NCBI GenBank assembly: GCA_944380515.1
Contig: CALWHT010000036.1
Coordinates: 1 to 64,000, forward strand
Origin: an uncultured Roseburia sp.
GTDB lineage: Bacteria > Bacillota > Clostridia > Lachnospirales > Lachnospiraceae
DNA: 64,000 bases
Reading direction: 5' to 3'
The notes beneath the pieces were generated by a model, which had not been told where the DNA came from, did not search any database, and saw only the letters and a program-made list of their open reading frames with translations. The translations under genes were made by a program, and so were the position numbers. Positions 35,978 through 46,729 of this stretch are shown here, piece after piece. Positions within the stretch are counted from its first letter, which is position 1; every line of letters begins with the position of its first letter.

Positions 35978-37363
35978 ATGAGTGACAAGACGAAACCAAA
36001 AAAAGGAAAGAAAAAAGTACTGATTATTGTGCTGGTAATTGCAGTCGTGCTTGTTGCCGTAATTGCAACGGCGATCAGAAGCATGACAAGTCAGGTGGCC
36101 GCCGTTGTAAATACGGTTGAGATACAGCCGGTACAGAAGAGAGATTTGTCCGATACCATTTCCCTTAAGGGTACCGTATCGGGTGTGACGCAGAATAACG
36201 TAACTTCCAAGGCGCTGGCGGAGATTACTGCGGTAAACGTTCAGGTGGGTGACGTGGTAGCGGCGGGAGATTCTCTCTGCACGCTGGATTCGTCCTCCAT
36301 TGAGGAAAAAATTGCGGATCTGGAAAAGAGCGTGTCTAATTCGGAAGCAGTAGACAGCATCAATTCCCAGCAGACGGCGGACGCGCTGACCCGTGCGAAG
36401 GAGGATCAGCAGATGCAGCTTGAGGAGGCCCAGAAGGCGATTGAGGAGGCCGAGGAGGCGTATAACGGCGCACAGATTATGTGGGATAAGAGTGAGGAAA
36501 AGGGCGATGCGGAATTTCAGTCCCTGTTAAGTGCCCAGAGAGCCGTAGAGGACGCAAAGGATAATTACCAGAAGGTGCTGGATTCTACAAACCGCGCGAT
36601 TGAGGACGCACAGACCTCTCTGGAGCTTGACAGGTATCAGGAGTCCGACACAACCGCAAAGGATACGCTGACGGATTTAAGAGAGCAGCTTGAGGATTGC
36701 AATATTGTGGCTCCATGCGGTGGAGTTGTGACGGCAGTCAATGTTTCAGTGGGCGATGTGAATGCGGATTCCAAGACCGCTCTGGTGACGATTGAGGACA
36801 CCAGCTCCTTAAAAATGGTTGCAACCGTAGACGAGACAGATATTTTGAAACTGCAGGAGGGCATGAGCGCTACCGTGACATCGGACGCGACCGGCGAGGA
36901 GGAAATAAAGGGAACCGTGAGCAGAGTAGTCCGCGTAAAAGGACAGTCACAGGCGACGGACGGGTCAGGCTCGACCGGTGGATATTCCGTTGAGATTTCC
37001 ATTGACAATACGGAGCTTTTAATCGGCATGGAGGTAAAGGCGCGCGTGATGATAAAAGAAAAATCAGAAGTGCTTGCAGTCCCCTATGATTTGATTAAGA
37101 CGGATGAATCCGGAAATACTTATGTGCTTGTGGCAGAAACAAACAGCGACGGTACGGCAACCGCAGTCAGAAAGGACGTTACAGCAGGCGAGGAAGTGGA
37201 TTATTACACTGAGATTACCGGCGGTGATTTAAAAGAAGGCGATATGCTCATTTATGATTACACGGGCACCGTTGTGGAGGGAGGAAGCTTTACTCCGAGC
37301 CAGATGTACTCTGAACAGGACATGGTAATGGAAGGCGGAACAGAGGCGGAGGTTGTTGAATAG
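35978..37363 (+). CDS. Efflux adaptor (membrane fusion protein), MacA/HlyD type
   Basis: A 461-residue adaptor. A Lys-rich N terminus precedes one membrane helix (VLIIVLVIAVVLVAVIATAI). Two lipoyl-like halves (for example ALAEITAVNVQVGDVVAAGD and APCGGVVTAVNVSVGDV) flank a long Glu/Ala/Gln-rich coiled-coil hairpin, followed by beta-barrel segments. It links to the ATPase and permease encoded next. The ATG at 35978 follows AAAGGGAGAG; a frame open 26 codons earlier contains the promoter and is rejected. In Gram-positives such systems usually export peptides or antimicrobials. Confidence 0.9.
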   Translation: MSDKTKPKKGKKKVLIIVLVIAVVLVAVIATAIRSMTSQVAAVVNTVEIQPVQKRDLSDTISLKGTVSGVTQNNVTSKALAEITAVNVQVGDVVAAGDSLCTLDSSSIEEKIADLEKSVSNSEAVDSINSQQTADALTRAKEDQQMQLEEAQKAIEEAEEAYNGAQIMWDKSEEKGDAEFQSLLSAQRAVEDAKDNYQKVLDSTNRAIEDAQTSLELDRYQESDTTAKDTLTDLREQLEDCNIVAPCGGVVTAVNVSVGDVNADSKTALVTIEDTSSLKMVATVDETDILKLQEGMSATVTSDATGEEEIKGTVSRVVRVKGQSQATDGSGSTGGYSVEISIDNTELLIGMEVKARVMIKEKSEVLAVPYDLIKTDESGNTYVLVAETNSDGTATAVRKDVTAGEEVDYYTEITGGDLKEGDMLIYDYTGTVVEGGSFTPSQMYSEQDMVMEGGTEAEVVE

Positions 37364-38070
37364 TGAGTGAACCAGTAATCCGAATGGAAAATATCATAAA
37401 AACATATTATTTGGGCAAGCCAAATGAATTGGAAATCCTGCACGGAATCAATCTTGCCGTGCACGAAGGCGAGTTTGTTTCCATCGTGGGTGAATCCGGT
37501 TCCGGAAAAAGTACGCTGATGAACATTATCGGTGTGCTTGACAGACAAACGTCGGGAAATTATTATCTGGAAGGCCAGGACGTGGGCGGAATGACAGATG
37601 AAGTCCGCAGTGCGATCCGCAACCGAAGAATCGGTTTTGTATTTCAGAACTTTAACCTCCTGCCAAGGGCAAACGCCTTAAAAAATGTAATGATTCCGCT
37701 GATGTACGGAAAAGAGAGGACCCGGGATCAGAAGGAACGGGCTATGGAAATGCTTGCGATGGTAGGTATGGAGGATCGTGCGACGCACCGTCCGAATGAG
37801 CTTTCCGGAGGACAGAAGCAGCGTGTGGCGATTGCAAGGGCGATGATTAACGACCCGGCCATTATTCTTGCGGATGAACCGACCGGGGCCCTGGATTCCA
37901 AGACGGGACATATGGTGATGGATTTATTTCACAAGCTCCACGAGGAGCAGGGGAAAACAATTGTATTAATTACCCATTCCCACGAGCTGGCGTCGGAGAC
38001 GCAGAGAATCGTCACGCTTTTGGACGGCGAAATTGTGGCGGACAACGGAGGTGAGCGTGCATGTTCATAG
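37363..38070 (+). CDS. ABC transporter ATPase, MacB/LolD type
   Basis: A 235-residue ATPase with Walker A GESGSGKS, signature LSGGQKQR, Walker [13 protein letters not shown] and the H-loop THSHE. The start is GTG sharing its first base with the TAG stop of the adaptor gene. It powers the permease encoded just downstream. All catalytic motifs are intact. Confidence 0.94.
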   Translation: MSEPVIRMENIIKTYYLGKPNELEILHGINLAVHEGEFVSIVGESGSGKSTLMNIIGVLDRQTSGNYYLEGQDVGGMTDEVRSAIRNRRIGFVFQNFNLLPRANALKNVMIPLMYGKERTRDQKERAMEMLAMVGMEDRATHRPNELSGGQKQRVAIARAMINDPAIILADEPTGALDSKTGHMVMDLFHKLHEEQGKTIVLITHSHELASETQRIVTLLDGEIVADNGGERACS

Positions 38071-39389
38071 AAAATATCAAAGAGGCGATTACGAGTATTT
38101 TCAGCAATAAGATGCGTTCGCTTCTGACGATGCTTGGAATTATTATCGGTATCAGCTCGGTTATCATCATTACGACGATTGGAGGTTCGATTCAGAGTAC
38201 GCTGACAGCGACCATGAACTCTCTGGGCGGAAATGCGGTCCAGGTATATGTGGAGGCGAGGTATCCGGAGACTGAAGAGGACTGGGATACCTGGGTATAT
38301 CCGGAGATGACGGAGGATGACTATGTAACCCAGGAGATGATTGACGGTCTGATCGCAGCCTATCCGGATGAGATTACGGGAATCGCGGCTCAGACCTATA
38401 TGGGATCCGGGCAGATTCAGGACGAGGCAGATCCGGAGAATTATGCGAATGTCAATATTAGCGGTGTTACGCCGGAATATCTTGATTACATGAAGCTTGA
38501 GATGTATGCGGGGCGGAATCTTACCGATGCGGACAACAAGGGCCAGAAAAAGGTGTGCCTGATCGCGGACACCATGGCCTCCCGGTATTTCGGGGATAAA
38601 GATCCTATCGGGGAGACGGTTTCTGTGACAAGCACGGACGGCTCCATTGACGACTTTGTGGTAGTCGGAATTTATGTCTATAATCAGGCGCTGTTCGGCC
38701 AGGTGGACACTTCGATACCAGAGAAGGATCGTACGACGCAGCTTCTGATTCCGCTGCAGACCTGCTTTAAGCTTCAGGGCTCGGATCAGACGGGTTATGA
38801 TTACTTTAATCTGCTGCTGACACCGCTGGCGGACGTGGAGCAGGCGACGGCGGATGCGCTGGCCTACTTTGAACAGATATATGCGAACAACAAGAATTTT
38901 ACGGTTTCCGCTTATAATATGGCGTCCAGTATGGGCATGATCAATACGGTATTAAACGTCATTACCGTGGCGGTTTCCGGTATTGCGGCAATTTCCCTGA
39001 TTGTAGGCGGTGTCGGAGTTATGAACATTATGCTTGTGTCGATTACGGAGCGCACGAGGGAAATCGGAGTGCGTATGGCGCTCGGGGCAAAGCGGAGTAC
39101 CATTCGTATGCAGTTTGTCATTGAGGCCATTATGCTCTGTCTGATTGGCGGTATCATCGGAATTTTGATCGGCGTCGGTATCGGCGCACTGCTCGGTCAG
39201 GTGGCCGGCTTTGTGATTCAGAACATGTACTCGGAATATTCCAGCTACATTATTATGTCGGTGCACCCGTCGGCAACGGCAATTATGCTGTCGCTGTTCT
39301 TCTCCATGCTGACCGGAGTTTTCTTTGGGTATTACCCGGCAAACAAAGCTTCCAAAATGGAGGTTATCGACGCGCTGCGTTACGAATAA
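38061..39389 (+). CDS. ABC transporter permease, MacB/FtsX type
   Basis: A 442-residue permease with one N-terminal helix (MRSLLTMLGIIIGISSVIII), a large extracytoplasmic MacB-type domain (about residues 40-280), and three C-terminal helices carrying ERTREIGVRMALGAKRSTI. It overlaps the ATPase gene by 10 bases. Together with adaptor and ATPase it forms a mechanotransmission-type exporter. A terminator follows. Confidence 0.93.
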   Translation: MFIENIKEAITSIFSNKMRSLLTMLGIIIGISSVIIITTIGGSIQSTLTATMNSLGGNAVQVYVEARYPETEEDWDTWVYPEMTEDDYVTQEMIDGLIAAYPDEITGIAAQTYMGSGQIQDEADPENYANVNISGVTPEYLDYMKLEMYAGRNLTDADNKGQKKVCLIADTMASRYFGDKDPIGETVSVTSTDGSIDDFVVVGIYVYNQALFGQVDTSIPEKDRTTQLLIPLQTCFKLQGSDQTGYDYFNLLLTPLADVEQATADALAYFEQIYANNKNFTVSAYNMASSMGMINTVLNVITVAVSGIAAISLIVGGVGVMNIMLVSITERTREIGVRMALGAKRSTIRMQFVIEAIMLCLIGGIIGILIGVGIGALLGQVAGFVIQNMYSEYSSYIIMSVHPSATAIMLSLFFSMLTGVFFGYYPANKASKMEVIDALRYE

Positions 39390-39418
39390 AAACAGATTTA
39401 AGATGGTGCGTTCAAAAA

Positions 39419-39449
39419 CGGGCGGTGCAGTTTGCGCCGTCCGCTTTTT
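39419..39449 (+). terminator. Intrinsic terminator of the efflux operon
   Basis: CGGGCGGTGC and GCGCCGTCCG (39419-39428 and 39434-39443) form a 10-bp stem with two G-T pairs and a five-base loop, followed by CTTTTTA. Confidence 0.85.
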
Positions 39450-39497
39450 ATGAAATCTAAAAAAAATATAAAACTGTAGAAAATTTTGGAATGAGTG

Positions 39498-39526
39498 TTG
39501 ACAAAAGAATAGGTTGGTGCTATCTT
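39498..39526 (+). promoter_or_regulatory. Sigma-A promoter of the heat-shock operon
   Basis: A consensus -35 TTGACA (39498-39503) and -10 TATCTT (39521-39526) with a 17-base spacer. The predicted start of transcription lies just ahead of the CIRCE element. Confidence 0.88.
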
Positions 39527-39539
39527 AAGTACATGGATG

Positions 39540-39566
39540 TTAGCACTCCACAACAACGAGTGCTAA
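39540..39566 (+). promoter_or_regulatory. CIRCE operator for HrcA
   Basis: A perfect CIRCE: TTAGCACTC (39540-39548), nine bases, GAGTGCTAA (39558-39566). HrcA binds here and represses the operon until heat stress titrates GroEL. Confidence 0.98.
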
Positions 39567-39641
39567 CAAACAAAGAAAGCCGGTGAGGAAAAATAACAGC
39601 AGAACCGGATATATGAGGTAAGATGGAAATGGGGTAGAGGA

Positions 39642-40691
39642 ATGGACGAATTCGAATTAGACGAACGGAAAACGAAAATTCTCGACGCGATTATCCGTAA
39701 TTATTTAGAGACGGGAGAACCGGTGGGTTCGAGAACGATTTCCAAATATACAGACTTGAATTTAAGTTCCGCAACCATACGCAATGAGATGGCAGACTTA
39801 GAGGAGCAGGGTTATATTTTACAGCCCCACACTTCGGCGGGGCGGATTCCCTCCGACAAAGGCTACCGCTTTTATGTGGACCATCTGATGGAGGAGAAGA
39901 ATCGGGAAGTCAGCGAGATGAAAAACTTTGTCATCGAGCATACGGAGAAGATGGATCAGGTGCTTCAGCAGGTGGCAAAGATTCTTGCCGCTAATACCAA
40001 TTACGCCACCATGGTGACGGCGCCGACTTATCATAAGAATAAGGTAAAGTTTATCCAGCTTTCCAATATGAATGAGGAACAGATTCTTGCAACCATCGTT
40101 ACCGAGGGCAATCTTGTAAAAAATAAAATCATTCCTGTCAATGGAGAGATTGACAACGAGACGATGCTGAAGCTGAACTTTCTGCTGAATGCAAATCTCA
40201 ACGGGCTGGCGCTTCAGGAAATCAATCTCGGAACGATTGCAAAGCTGAAGGAGCAGGCAGGTATTCACAGTGCCATCATCAGTGATGTCCTTGATACCGT
40301 GGCAGAGACCATGGGGCAGGAGGACGATATCAGAATCTATACCAGCGGAGCGACAAACTTCTTTAAATATCCGGAGTTGAGCGACTCGGAGAAGGCAAGC
40401 GAACTGATTTCCACATTTGAGGAAAAGCAGCAGTTAGCGAGTCTGGTAACAGAAAATTTGCTGGATGAGGAAAACACGGGGATTCAGGTATATATAGGAA
40501 ATGAAAGCCCGATTCAGACGATGAGGGACTGCAGCGTGGTGACAGCGACCTATGAATTGGGAGAGGGCGTTCGGGGAACGATAGGGATTGTCGGACCGAA
40601 GCGTATGGATTATGAGAAAGTAATGGATAATCTGAAAACCCTGAAAAATTCCCTTGACGGAATTTTAGATAAGAAGAAGGAAGAGACGTAG
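39642..40691 (+). CDS. hrcA: HrcA, heat-inducible transcription repressor
   Basis: The 349-residue repressor of the CIRCE regulon. The N-terminal winged helix carries SRTISKYTDLNLSSATIRNE, followed by GYILQPHTSAGRIPSDKGYR. The rest is the GAF-like effector region. It is autoregulated through the CIRCE element 76 bases upstream and leads the grpE-dnaK-dnaJ operon. The start follows GGGGTAGAGG. Confidence 0.97.
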   Translation: MDEFELDERKTKILDAIIRNYLETGEPVGSRTISKYTDLNLSSATIRNEMADLEEQGYILQPHTSAGRIPSDKGYRFYVDHLMEEKNREVSEMKNFVIEHTEKMDQVLQQVAKILAANTNYATMVTAPTYHKNKVKFIQLSNMNEEQILATIVTEGNLVKNKIIPVNGEIDNETMLKLNFLLNANLNGLALQEINLGTIAKLKEQAGIHSAIISDVLDTVAETMGQEDDIRIYTSGATNFFKYPELSDSEKASELISTFEEKQQLASLVTENLLDEENTGIQVYIGNESPIQTMRDCSVVTATYELGEGVRGTIGIVGPKRMDYEKVMDNLKTLKNSLDGILDKKKEET

Positions 40692-40706
40692 AAAGGTGGT
40701 TCACAG

Positions 40707-41357
40707 ATGTCAGAAAAGAACGAAGAAATTTTAGAGGAAGTGCTGGAGAATCAGACGCAGGAGGCAGAGCCTGACAAAGAGGAAGAAACTGCGGAGCAGG
40801 AAACGGCAGAGGGCGGCGAGAACGCAGAGGACAGCGGTGAGGAGATCTCCGGGGAAGCGGAAGATACAAAGGATACTTCTGATGAGGATAAAAAGAAGGG
40901 ATTTTTCAAGAAGAAAAAGGATAAGAGGGATGAACAGATTGAGGAATTGACCGATAAGCTCAAACGTCAGATGGCGGAGTTTGATAACTTCCGTAAGCGT
41001 ACCGAAAAAGAAAAATCACAGATGTATGATATGGGAGCAAAAACTATCATAGAAAAAATCCTTCCGGTGGTTGATAACTTTGAGCGCGGCCTTGCCGGAG
41101 TCTCGGAGGAGGAAAAAGAGAATGCTTTTGTTGTCGGAATGGATAAGGTATACCGCCAGATGCTCACGACCTTAGAGGAAGCGGGCGTTACGCCGATTGA
41201 GGCGGTCGGGGCGGAATTTGACCCGAATTTCCACAATGCGGTCATGCATGTGGAGGATGAAACGCTGGGCGAAAATGTAGTCGCGGAGGAGCTTCAGAAG
41301 GGTTACATGTACCGCGATACTGTAGTAAGACACAGTATGGTAAAAGTCGCAAATTAA
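40707..41357 (+). CDS. grpE: GrpE nucleotide exchange factor
   Basis: A 216-residue cochaperone that promotes ADP release from DnaK. A very acidic N-terminal 60 residues precedes a Lys stretch, a long coiled coil (EELTDKLKRQMAEFDNFRKR) and the C-terminal beta domain (VTPIEAVGAEFDPNFHNAV). It is 15 bases after hrcA. Length and domains are normal. Confidence 0.96.
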   Translation: MSEKNEEILEEVLENQTQEAEPDKEEETAEQETAEGGENAEDSGEEISGEAEDTKDTSDEDKKKGFFKKKKDKRDEQIEELTDKLKRQMAEFDNFRKRTEKEKSQMYDMGAKTIIEKILPVVDNFERGLAGVSEEEKENAFVVGMDKVYRQMLTTLEEAGVTPIEAVGAEFDPNFHNAVMHVEDETLGENVVAEELQKGYMYRDTVVRHSMVKVAN

Positions 41358-43268
<1,911 letters not shown>

Positions 43269-43329
43269 TCATTTTTATACTTTTGAGTTCCCGGGACGCT
43301 ACAGCAGACGGATGCAGTCAGATAACACG

Positions 43330-43358
43330 GGGTTTCCGGATGGTTTATCCGGAAACCC
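43330..43358 (+). other. Perfect intercistronic hairpin between dnaK and dnaJ
   Basis: GGGTTTCCGGAT (43330-43341) and its exact complement (43347-43358) flank a five-base loop. No T-run follows, so it is more likely a message-stability or processing element than a full terminator. Confidence 0.65.
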
Positions 43359-43393
43359 TGTATGCGGTTAAAAACCGGCAGACAAAAAGGCGG

Positions 43394-43422
43394 TTGTAAT
43401 TTTTTCGCGTTTATGGTATGAA
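43394..43422 (+). promoter_or_regulatory. Possible separate promoter for dnaJ
   Basis: A -35 TTGTAA (43394-43399), 17 bases, and an extended -10 TGGTATGAA (-10 at 43417-43422), 48 bases before dnaJ. Four of six matches in each box. Confidence 0.5.
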
Positions 43423-43469
43423 TAAAAGGCTGTATCAAATCAGAAAGCAGTTGAAAAGAGGAATTCATT

Positions 43470-44657
43470 ATGGCAGATAAAAGAGATTATTATGAGGTCT
43501 TAGGCGTAAGCAAAACTGCTTCGGATGCGGACATCAAAAAGGCTTTCCGTGTTCTCGCCAAAAAATATCATCCTGATATGAATCCGGGTGATAAGGAAGC
43601 GGAGGCAAAGTTCAAAGAGGCGCAGGAAGCTTATGCCGTACTTAGTGACCCCGAAAAGAGAAAGCAATATGACCAGTTCGGCCATGCTGCCTTTGACGGC
43701 GGCGCAGGAGGAGGCGGTTTTGATTTCTCCGGTATGGATATGGGAGATATTTTCGGGGATATTTTCGGAGACTTTTTCGGAGGCGGCTCCAGAAGAAGAA
43801 GCAATGACGGGCCGATGAAGGGACAGAATTTAAGGACCAGTGTCCGCATTACCTTTGAGGAGGCCATATTTGGCTGCGAAAAAGAAATTGAGATGGTGCT
43901 CAAAGACGAGTGTAAAAACTGCCACGGTACAGGAGCAAGACCGGGTACCAGTCCGGAAACCTGTCCGAAATGCGGCGGCAAGGGTAAGGTTGTTTTCACA
44001 CAGCAGTCATTCTTTGGAACCGTCCAGAATGTACAGACCTGTCCGGACTGCGGCGGCAAGGGTAAGGTTGTCCGCGATAAATGTCCGGATTGCCGGGGAA
44101 CCGGATATATTGCAAGCAAAAAGAAAATCAAGGTATCGATTCCGGCGGGAATTGACAACGGACAGAGCGTGCGGATTCGCGAAAAGGGCGAGCCGGGATT
44201 AAACGGCGGTCCGAGAGGGGATCTGCTGGTGGAGGTTGTGGTGTCACGTCATCCTGTATTCCAGCGTCAGGATATGAATATTTATTCCACCGTGCCGATT
44301 ACCTTCGCGCAGGCGGCCCTCGGCGGAGAAGTCCGTATCAAAACCGTGGATGGCGATGTGCTCTATGAGGTGAAGGCAGGCACGCAGACCGATACAAGAA
44401 TTCGTCTGAAGGGCAAGGGTGTTCCGTCCTTGCGCAATAAGGCGGTGCGGGGTGACCATTACGTCACATTGGTTGTGCAGGTGCCCACCGGACTGAGCGC
44501 GGAGGCAAAGGAGGCGCTGCGGCAATTTGACGAGGCGACAGGTGGTTCCTTAAACCGAACCGGCGCCCAGAATGGGGCGGCTTCTTCCGATAAGGAAAAG
44601 CCAAAGAAGCGGAAGGGGTTTATGGATAAGATTAAGGAATCGCTGGATGATATTTAA
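43470..44657 (+). CDS. dnaJ: DnaJ (Hsp40) cochaperone
   Basis: A 395-residue type I DnaJ. It has the N-terminal J domain ([11 protein letters not shown]), a Gly/Phe-rich region, four zinc-binding CxxCxGxG repeats ([32 protein letters not shown]), and two C-terminal substrate-binding domains. It stimulates DnaK ATPase and delivers clients. The start follows AAGAGG. A J-domain protein gene follows after 17 bases. Confidence 0.97.
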   Translation: MADKRDYYEVLGVSKTASDADIKKAFRVLAKKYHPDMNPGDKEAEAKFKEAQEAYAVLSDPEKRKQYDQFGHAAFDGGAGGGGFDFSGMDMGDIFGDIFGDFFGGGSRRRSNDGPMKGQNLRTSVRITFEEAIFGCEKEIEMVLKDECKNCHGTGARPGTSPETCPKCGGKGKVVFTQQSFFGTVQNVQTCPDCGGKGKVVRDKCPDCRGTGYIASKKKIKVSIPAGIDNGQSVRIREKGEPGLNGGPRGDLLVEVVVSRHPVFQRQDMNIYSTVPITFAQAALGGEVRIKTVDGDVLYEVKAGTQTDTRIRLKGKGVPSLRNKAVRGDHYVTLVVQVPTGLSAEAKEALRQFDEATGGSLNRTGAQNGAASSDKEKPKKRKGFMDKIKESLDDI

Positions 44658-44674
44658 CGGAAGCGAAAAAGAGG

Positions 44675-45193
44675 ATGGGGCGTTCGAATATTCGAAAAAA
44701 CCGGGCAAAGGTTGTGCTTGCGCGGTGGAGCAGCCGGCAGGCCGCAGAGTTGGAGCAGAAAAAACTGGAGATTCAGCGGGAAAAGGGACGGCTGGAGGAA
44801 GAACGCAGGCAGCTGGACCGGGAGAAAAAAGAGTTTTTTTCCCGATGCCGCCTGGAGGAGGAACGCACACTGCGGGAAAAGCGGCTGTTTGAGATGAAAT
44901 GGAAGATTTTGGAGGAAGAATTAAGGCAGCTTGCGGATGAAAAAGTCAAGGTTGAGCGCCAGCGTGATTTCTACAAATTTGTCAGAGAGCAGGAGCAGCG
45001 TGCGTCTGATACGGATGCGAAAGCGATTGTCAGCGGCGATATGTTTTTTATCGGGGTAAAAAACCGGCAGTCGCTCAAAAAGCGGTATAAGGAGCTGCTT
45101 AAGATATACCATCCGGATAATCTTGACGGAGACACAGAAACCTTACAGGAAATCAACCGGGAGTATGAGAGGTTAAAAGCGCGGTATCAATAG
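44675..45193 (+). CDS. Coiled-coil protein with C-terminal J domain
   Basis: A 172-residue protein whose first two thirds are a highly charged coiled coil rich in Lys, Arg and Glu. The C terminus is a J domain in inverted position relative to DnaJ: LKKRYKELLKIYHPDNLDGD with the HPD motif at H146-D148, then helix III and IV. It lacks the zinc and client-binding domains. As the last cochaperone gene behind dnaJ it may recruit DnaK to a particular partner. The ribosome binding site is odd: GAGG abuts the ATG, and CGGAAG lies 11 bases away, so the start could be a downstream GTG. Confidence 0.8.
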   Translation: MGRSNIRKNRAKVVLARWSSRQAAELEQKKLEIQREKGRLEEERRQLDREKKEFFSRCRLEEERTLREKRLFEMKWKILEEELRQLADEKVKVERQRDFYKFVREQEQRASDTDAKAIVSGDMFFIGVKNRQSLKKRYKELLKIYHPDNLDGDTETLQEINREYERLKARYQ

Positions 45194-45225
45194 TGTAAAT
45201 ACGGCAGTGGGGTGGTAAAGAAATC

Positions 45226-46011
45226 ATGTGGAAGATAGCCGGAGTTTTTTTGATGAGTCTGATGGTATTTCTCTGTTCGGGATGCGGGACCCCAAATAGT
45301 AATACCAGCCAGTTACCGGAGTCTGATACGATGCAAGTACAGGATTCGGAGAGCGAACAGATTCAGGAGGAGATTATTATCACGATCTCCGAAATGCTTG
45401 TAAACAGTGACACCAAATCTGTCTGTATAAAGGGCTTTGTAAATTCGGACGAGGAAATAACAATGACAGACTATATGCTGGTCGGAATCCAGGTGCAGAG
45501 ATTGGATACGGAGCCCGTGGACGGCGGTTATTCTGTCTGCTGGTATGGTTTTTACGGGGACGAGGTTGTTCTTTCGGATATCCGAATCACCGATTCTTTT
45601 GGGTCTGAAGGAACCGTTCCTGTTAATAACGAGGCCGAACGAGTGGAAACAGAGGCAAAGAAATTTGAGGTTTCAGCTGGGACGGGTACGGTTCCGGTGT
45701 GGATAACCGAGTTTGCGGTTATGATTGCGCCGCAGGAGGACTGGCGGGAATACGGGGCGTTTTATAACGTCATTGCATCGGACGAAAAAGGAGAGAGGAA
45801 GCTTTTGTGTCAGCTTCCGTCCATGGATGACCGAAAGCCTTCGGAAATCCGGGAACATCCGCTTGTCAATGATGCCGCGGAAAATATGGAGACGCTCGGC
45901 GGCGGTTTTTCGTCTGCGATGGAGCAGGAGCACTGCGGAATCTGTTATATCATGAACGAGACGATTGATTTGGACGATGTAAATAGTATAGAAGTGGAAT
46001 ATATTTATTGA
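45226..46011 (+). CDS. Predicted lipoprotein of unknown function
   Basis: A 261-residue secreted protein. The signal peptide has a lipobox-like LCSGC ending at C20, followed by a Ser/Gln/Glu-rich linker. The remainder looks beta-rich, with no motif I recognise. It follows the J-domain gene by 32 bases and precedes a strong terminator, so it may be cotranscribed with the chaperone operon. Confidence 0.7.
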   Translation: MWKIAGVFLMSLMVFLCSGCGTPNSNTSQLPESDTMQVQDSESEQIQEEIIITISEMLVNSDTKSVCIKGFVNSDEEITMTDYMLVGIQVQRLDTEPVDGGYSVCWYGFYGDEVVLSDIRITDSFGSEGTVPVNNEAERVETEAKKFEVSAGTGTVPVWITEFAVMIAPQEDWREYGAFYNVIASDEKGERKLLCQLPSMDDRKPSEIREHPLVNDAAENMETLGGGFSSAMEQEHCGICYIMNETIDLDDVNSIEVEYIY

Positions 46012-46019
46012 ATTGTTGC

Positions 46020-46062
46020 GAAAAGGGCGGCTTTGAAAAGAAATTTCAAGGCCGCCCTTTTC
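46020..46062. terminator. Strong bidirectional terminator
   Basis: A long hairpin: AAAGGGCGGC and TTGAAA on the left pair with TTTCAA and GCCGCCCTTT on the right, with A- and T-rich flanks. It serves the lipoprotein gene on the plus strand and luxS on the minus strand. Confidence 0.85.
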
Positions 46063-46087
46063 GCCCCTGTAATTTTAAAAAGACGCT

Positions 46088-46567
46088 TTATGCCGGATAG
46101 TTCAGATGGGCTTCGTCGATACCATAGAGCGTTTCCGTCAGATAGCGGTTTGCCAGATAATTTGCCATTCCCAGATTCATATCAAGGTAATTGCCGCAGT
46201 CCTTCGGGGAAGCACCCGGAACCTCATCTTTGAAATCGCGGATAAATTCAAACATTTCCGTGACAAGTCCGACAATATCCTTTGACTCGTAATCCCCCGC
46301 AAGCAGAAGATAAAAGCCCGTACGGCAGCCCATCGGCCCGAAATAAATGGTTTTTTCTTTAAAGTCTGTGTGGTTGCGCAGAAAAGTAGCTCCCAGATGT
46401 TCGATGGTGTGTACCTCGGCGGTATTCATGACCGGCTCGTCATTCGGGGAGGTCATGCGCAGATCAAAGGTGGTAATCGTTTCGGAACCCACCTGATCCT
46501 TTCTGGAAACATAAATTCCCGGCTCAAGCCGGATATGGTCAATCGTAAAACTCGCTATTTTTTCCAT
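46088..46567 (-). CDS. luxS: LuxS, S-ribosylhomocysteine lyase
   Basis: A 159-residue metalloenzyme that converts S-ribosylhomocysteine to homocysteine and DPD, the precursor of autoinducer-2. The HTIEH motif gives metal ligands H53 and H57 and catalytic E56. C81 in FGPMGCRTG is the active-site cysteine, and C124 in SPKDCGN is the third metal ligand. All key residues are present. It has a GGAGG ribosome binding site and is divergent from the nucleosidase-like gene that would supply its substrate. Confidence 0.97.
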   Translation of the reverse strand: MEKIASFTIDHIRLEPGIYVSRKDQVGSETITTFDLRMTSPNDEPVMNTAEVHTIEHLGATFLRNHTDFKEKTIYFGPMGCRTGFYLLLAGDYESKDIVGLVTEMFEFIRDFKDEVPGASPKDCGNYLDMNLGMANYLANRYLTETLYGIDEAHLNYPA

Positions 46568-46596
46568 TAATTATTCCTCCGTTCCTGTCTTCCTTT

Positions 46597-46625
46597 ACCA
46601 TAAAACAGCGAAGCCCTTTCGTCAA
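46597..46625 (-). promoter_or_regulatory. luxS promoter
   Basis: On the minus strand, -35 TTGACG (46625-46620) and -10 TATGGT (46602-46597) with a 17-base spacer, 30 bases before luxS. Confidence 0.7.
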
Positions 46626-46655
46626 GAGCAAATTTGGAGGCAGAAAAAACAACTC

Positions 46656-46684
46656 TTGACAGAGGAACCGGGTCAACGTATAGT
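46656..46684 (+). promoter_or_regulatory. Promoter for the nucleosidase-like gene
   Basis: A consensus -35 TTGACA (46656-46661) and -10 TATAGT (46679-46684) with a 17-base spacer, back to back with the luxS promoter. Confidence 0.8.
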
Positions 46685-46729
46685 AGGCATGAGTAAGGCC
46701 GCCCCGTGGCGGCGGATGGGAGCGACGGA

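Noticed and set aside
39540..39566. Second CIRCE or groESL genes in the window
   Set aside because: Only one CIRCE was seen, and no groES or groEL gene is present.
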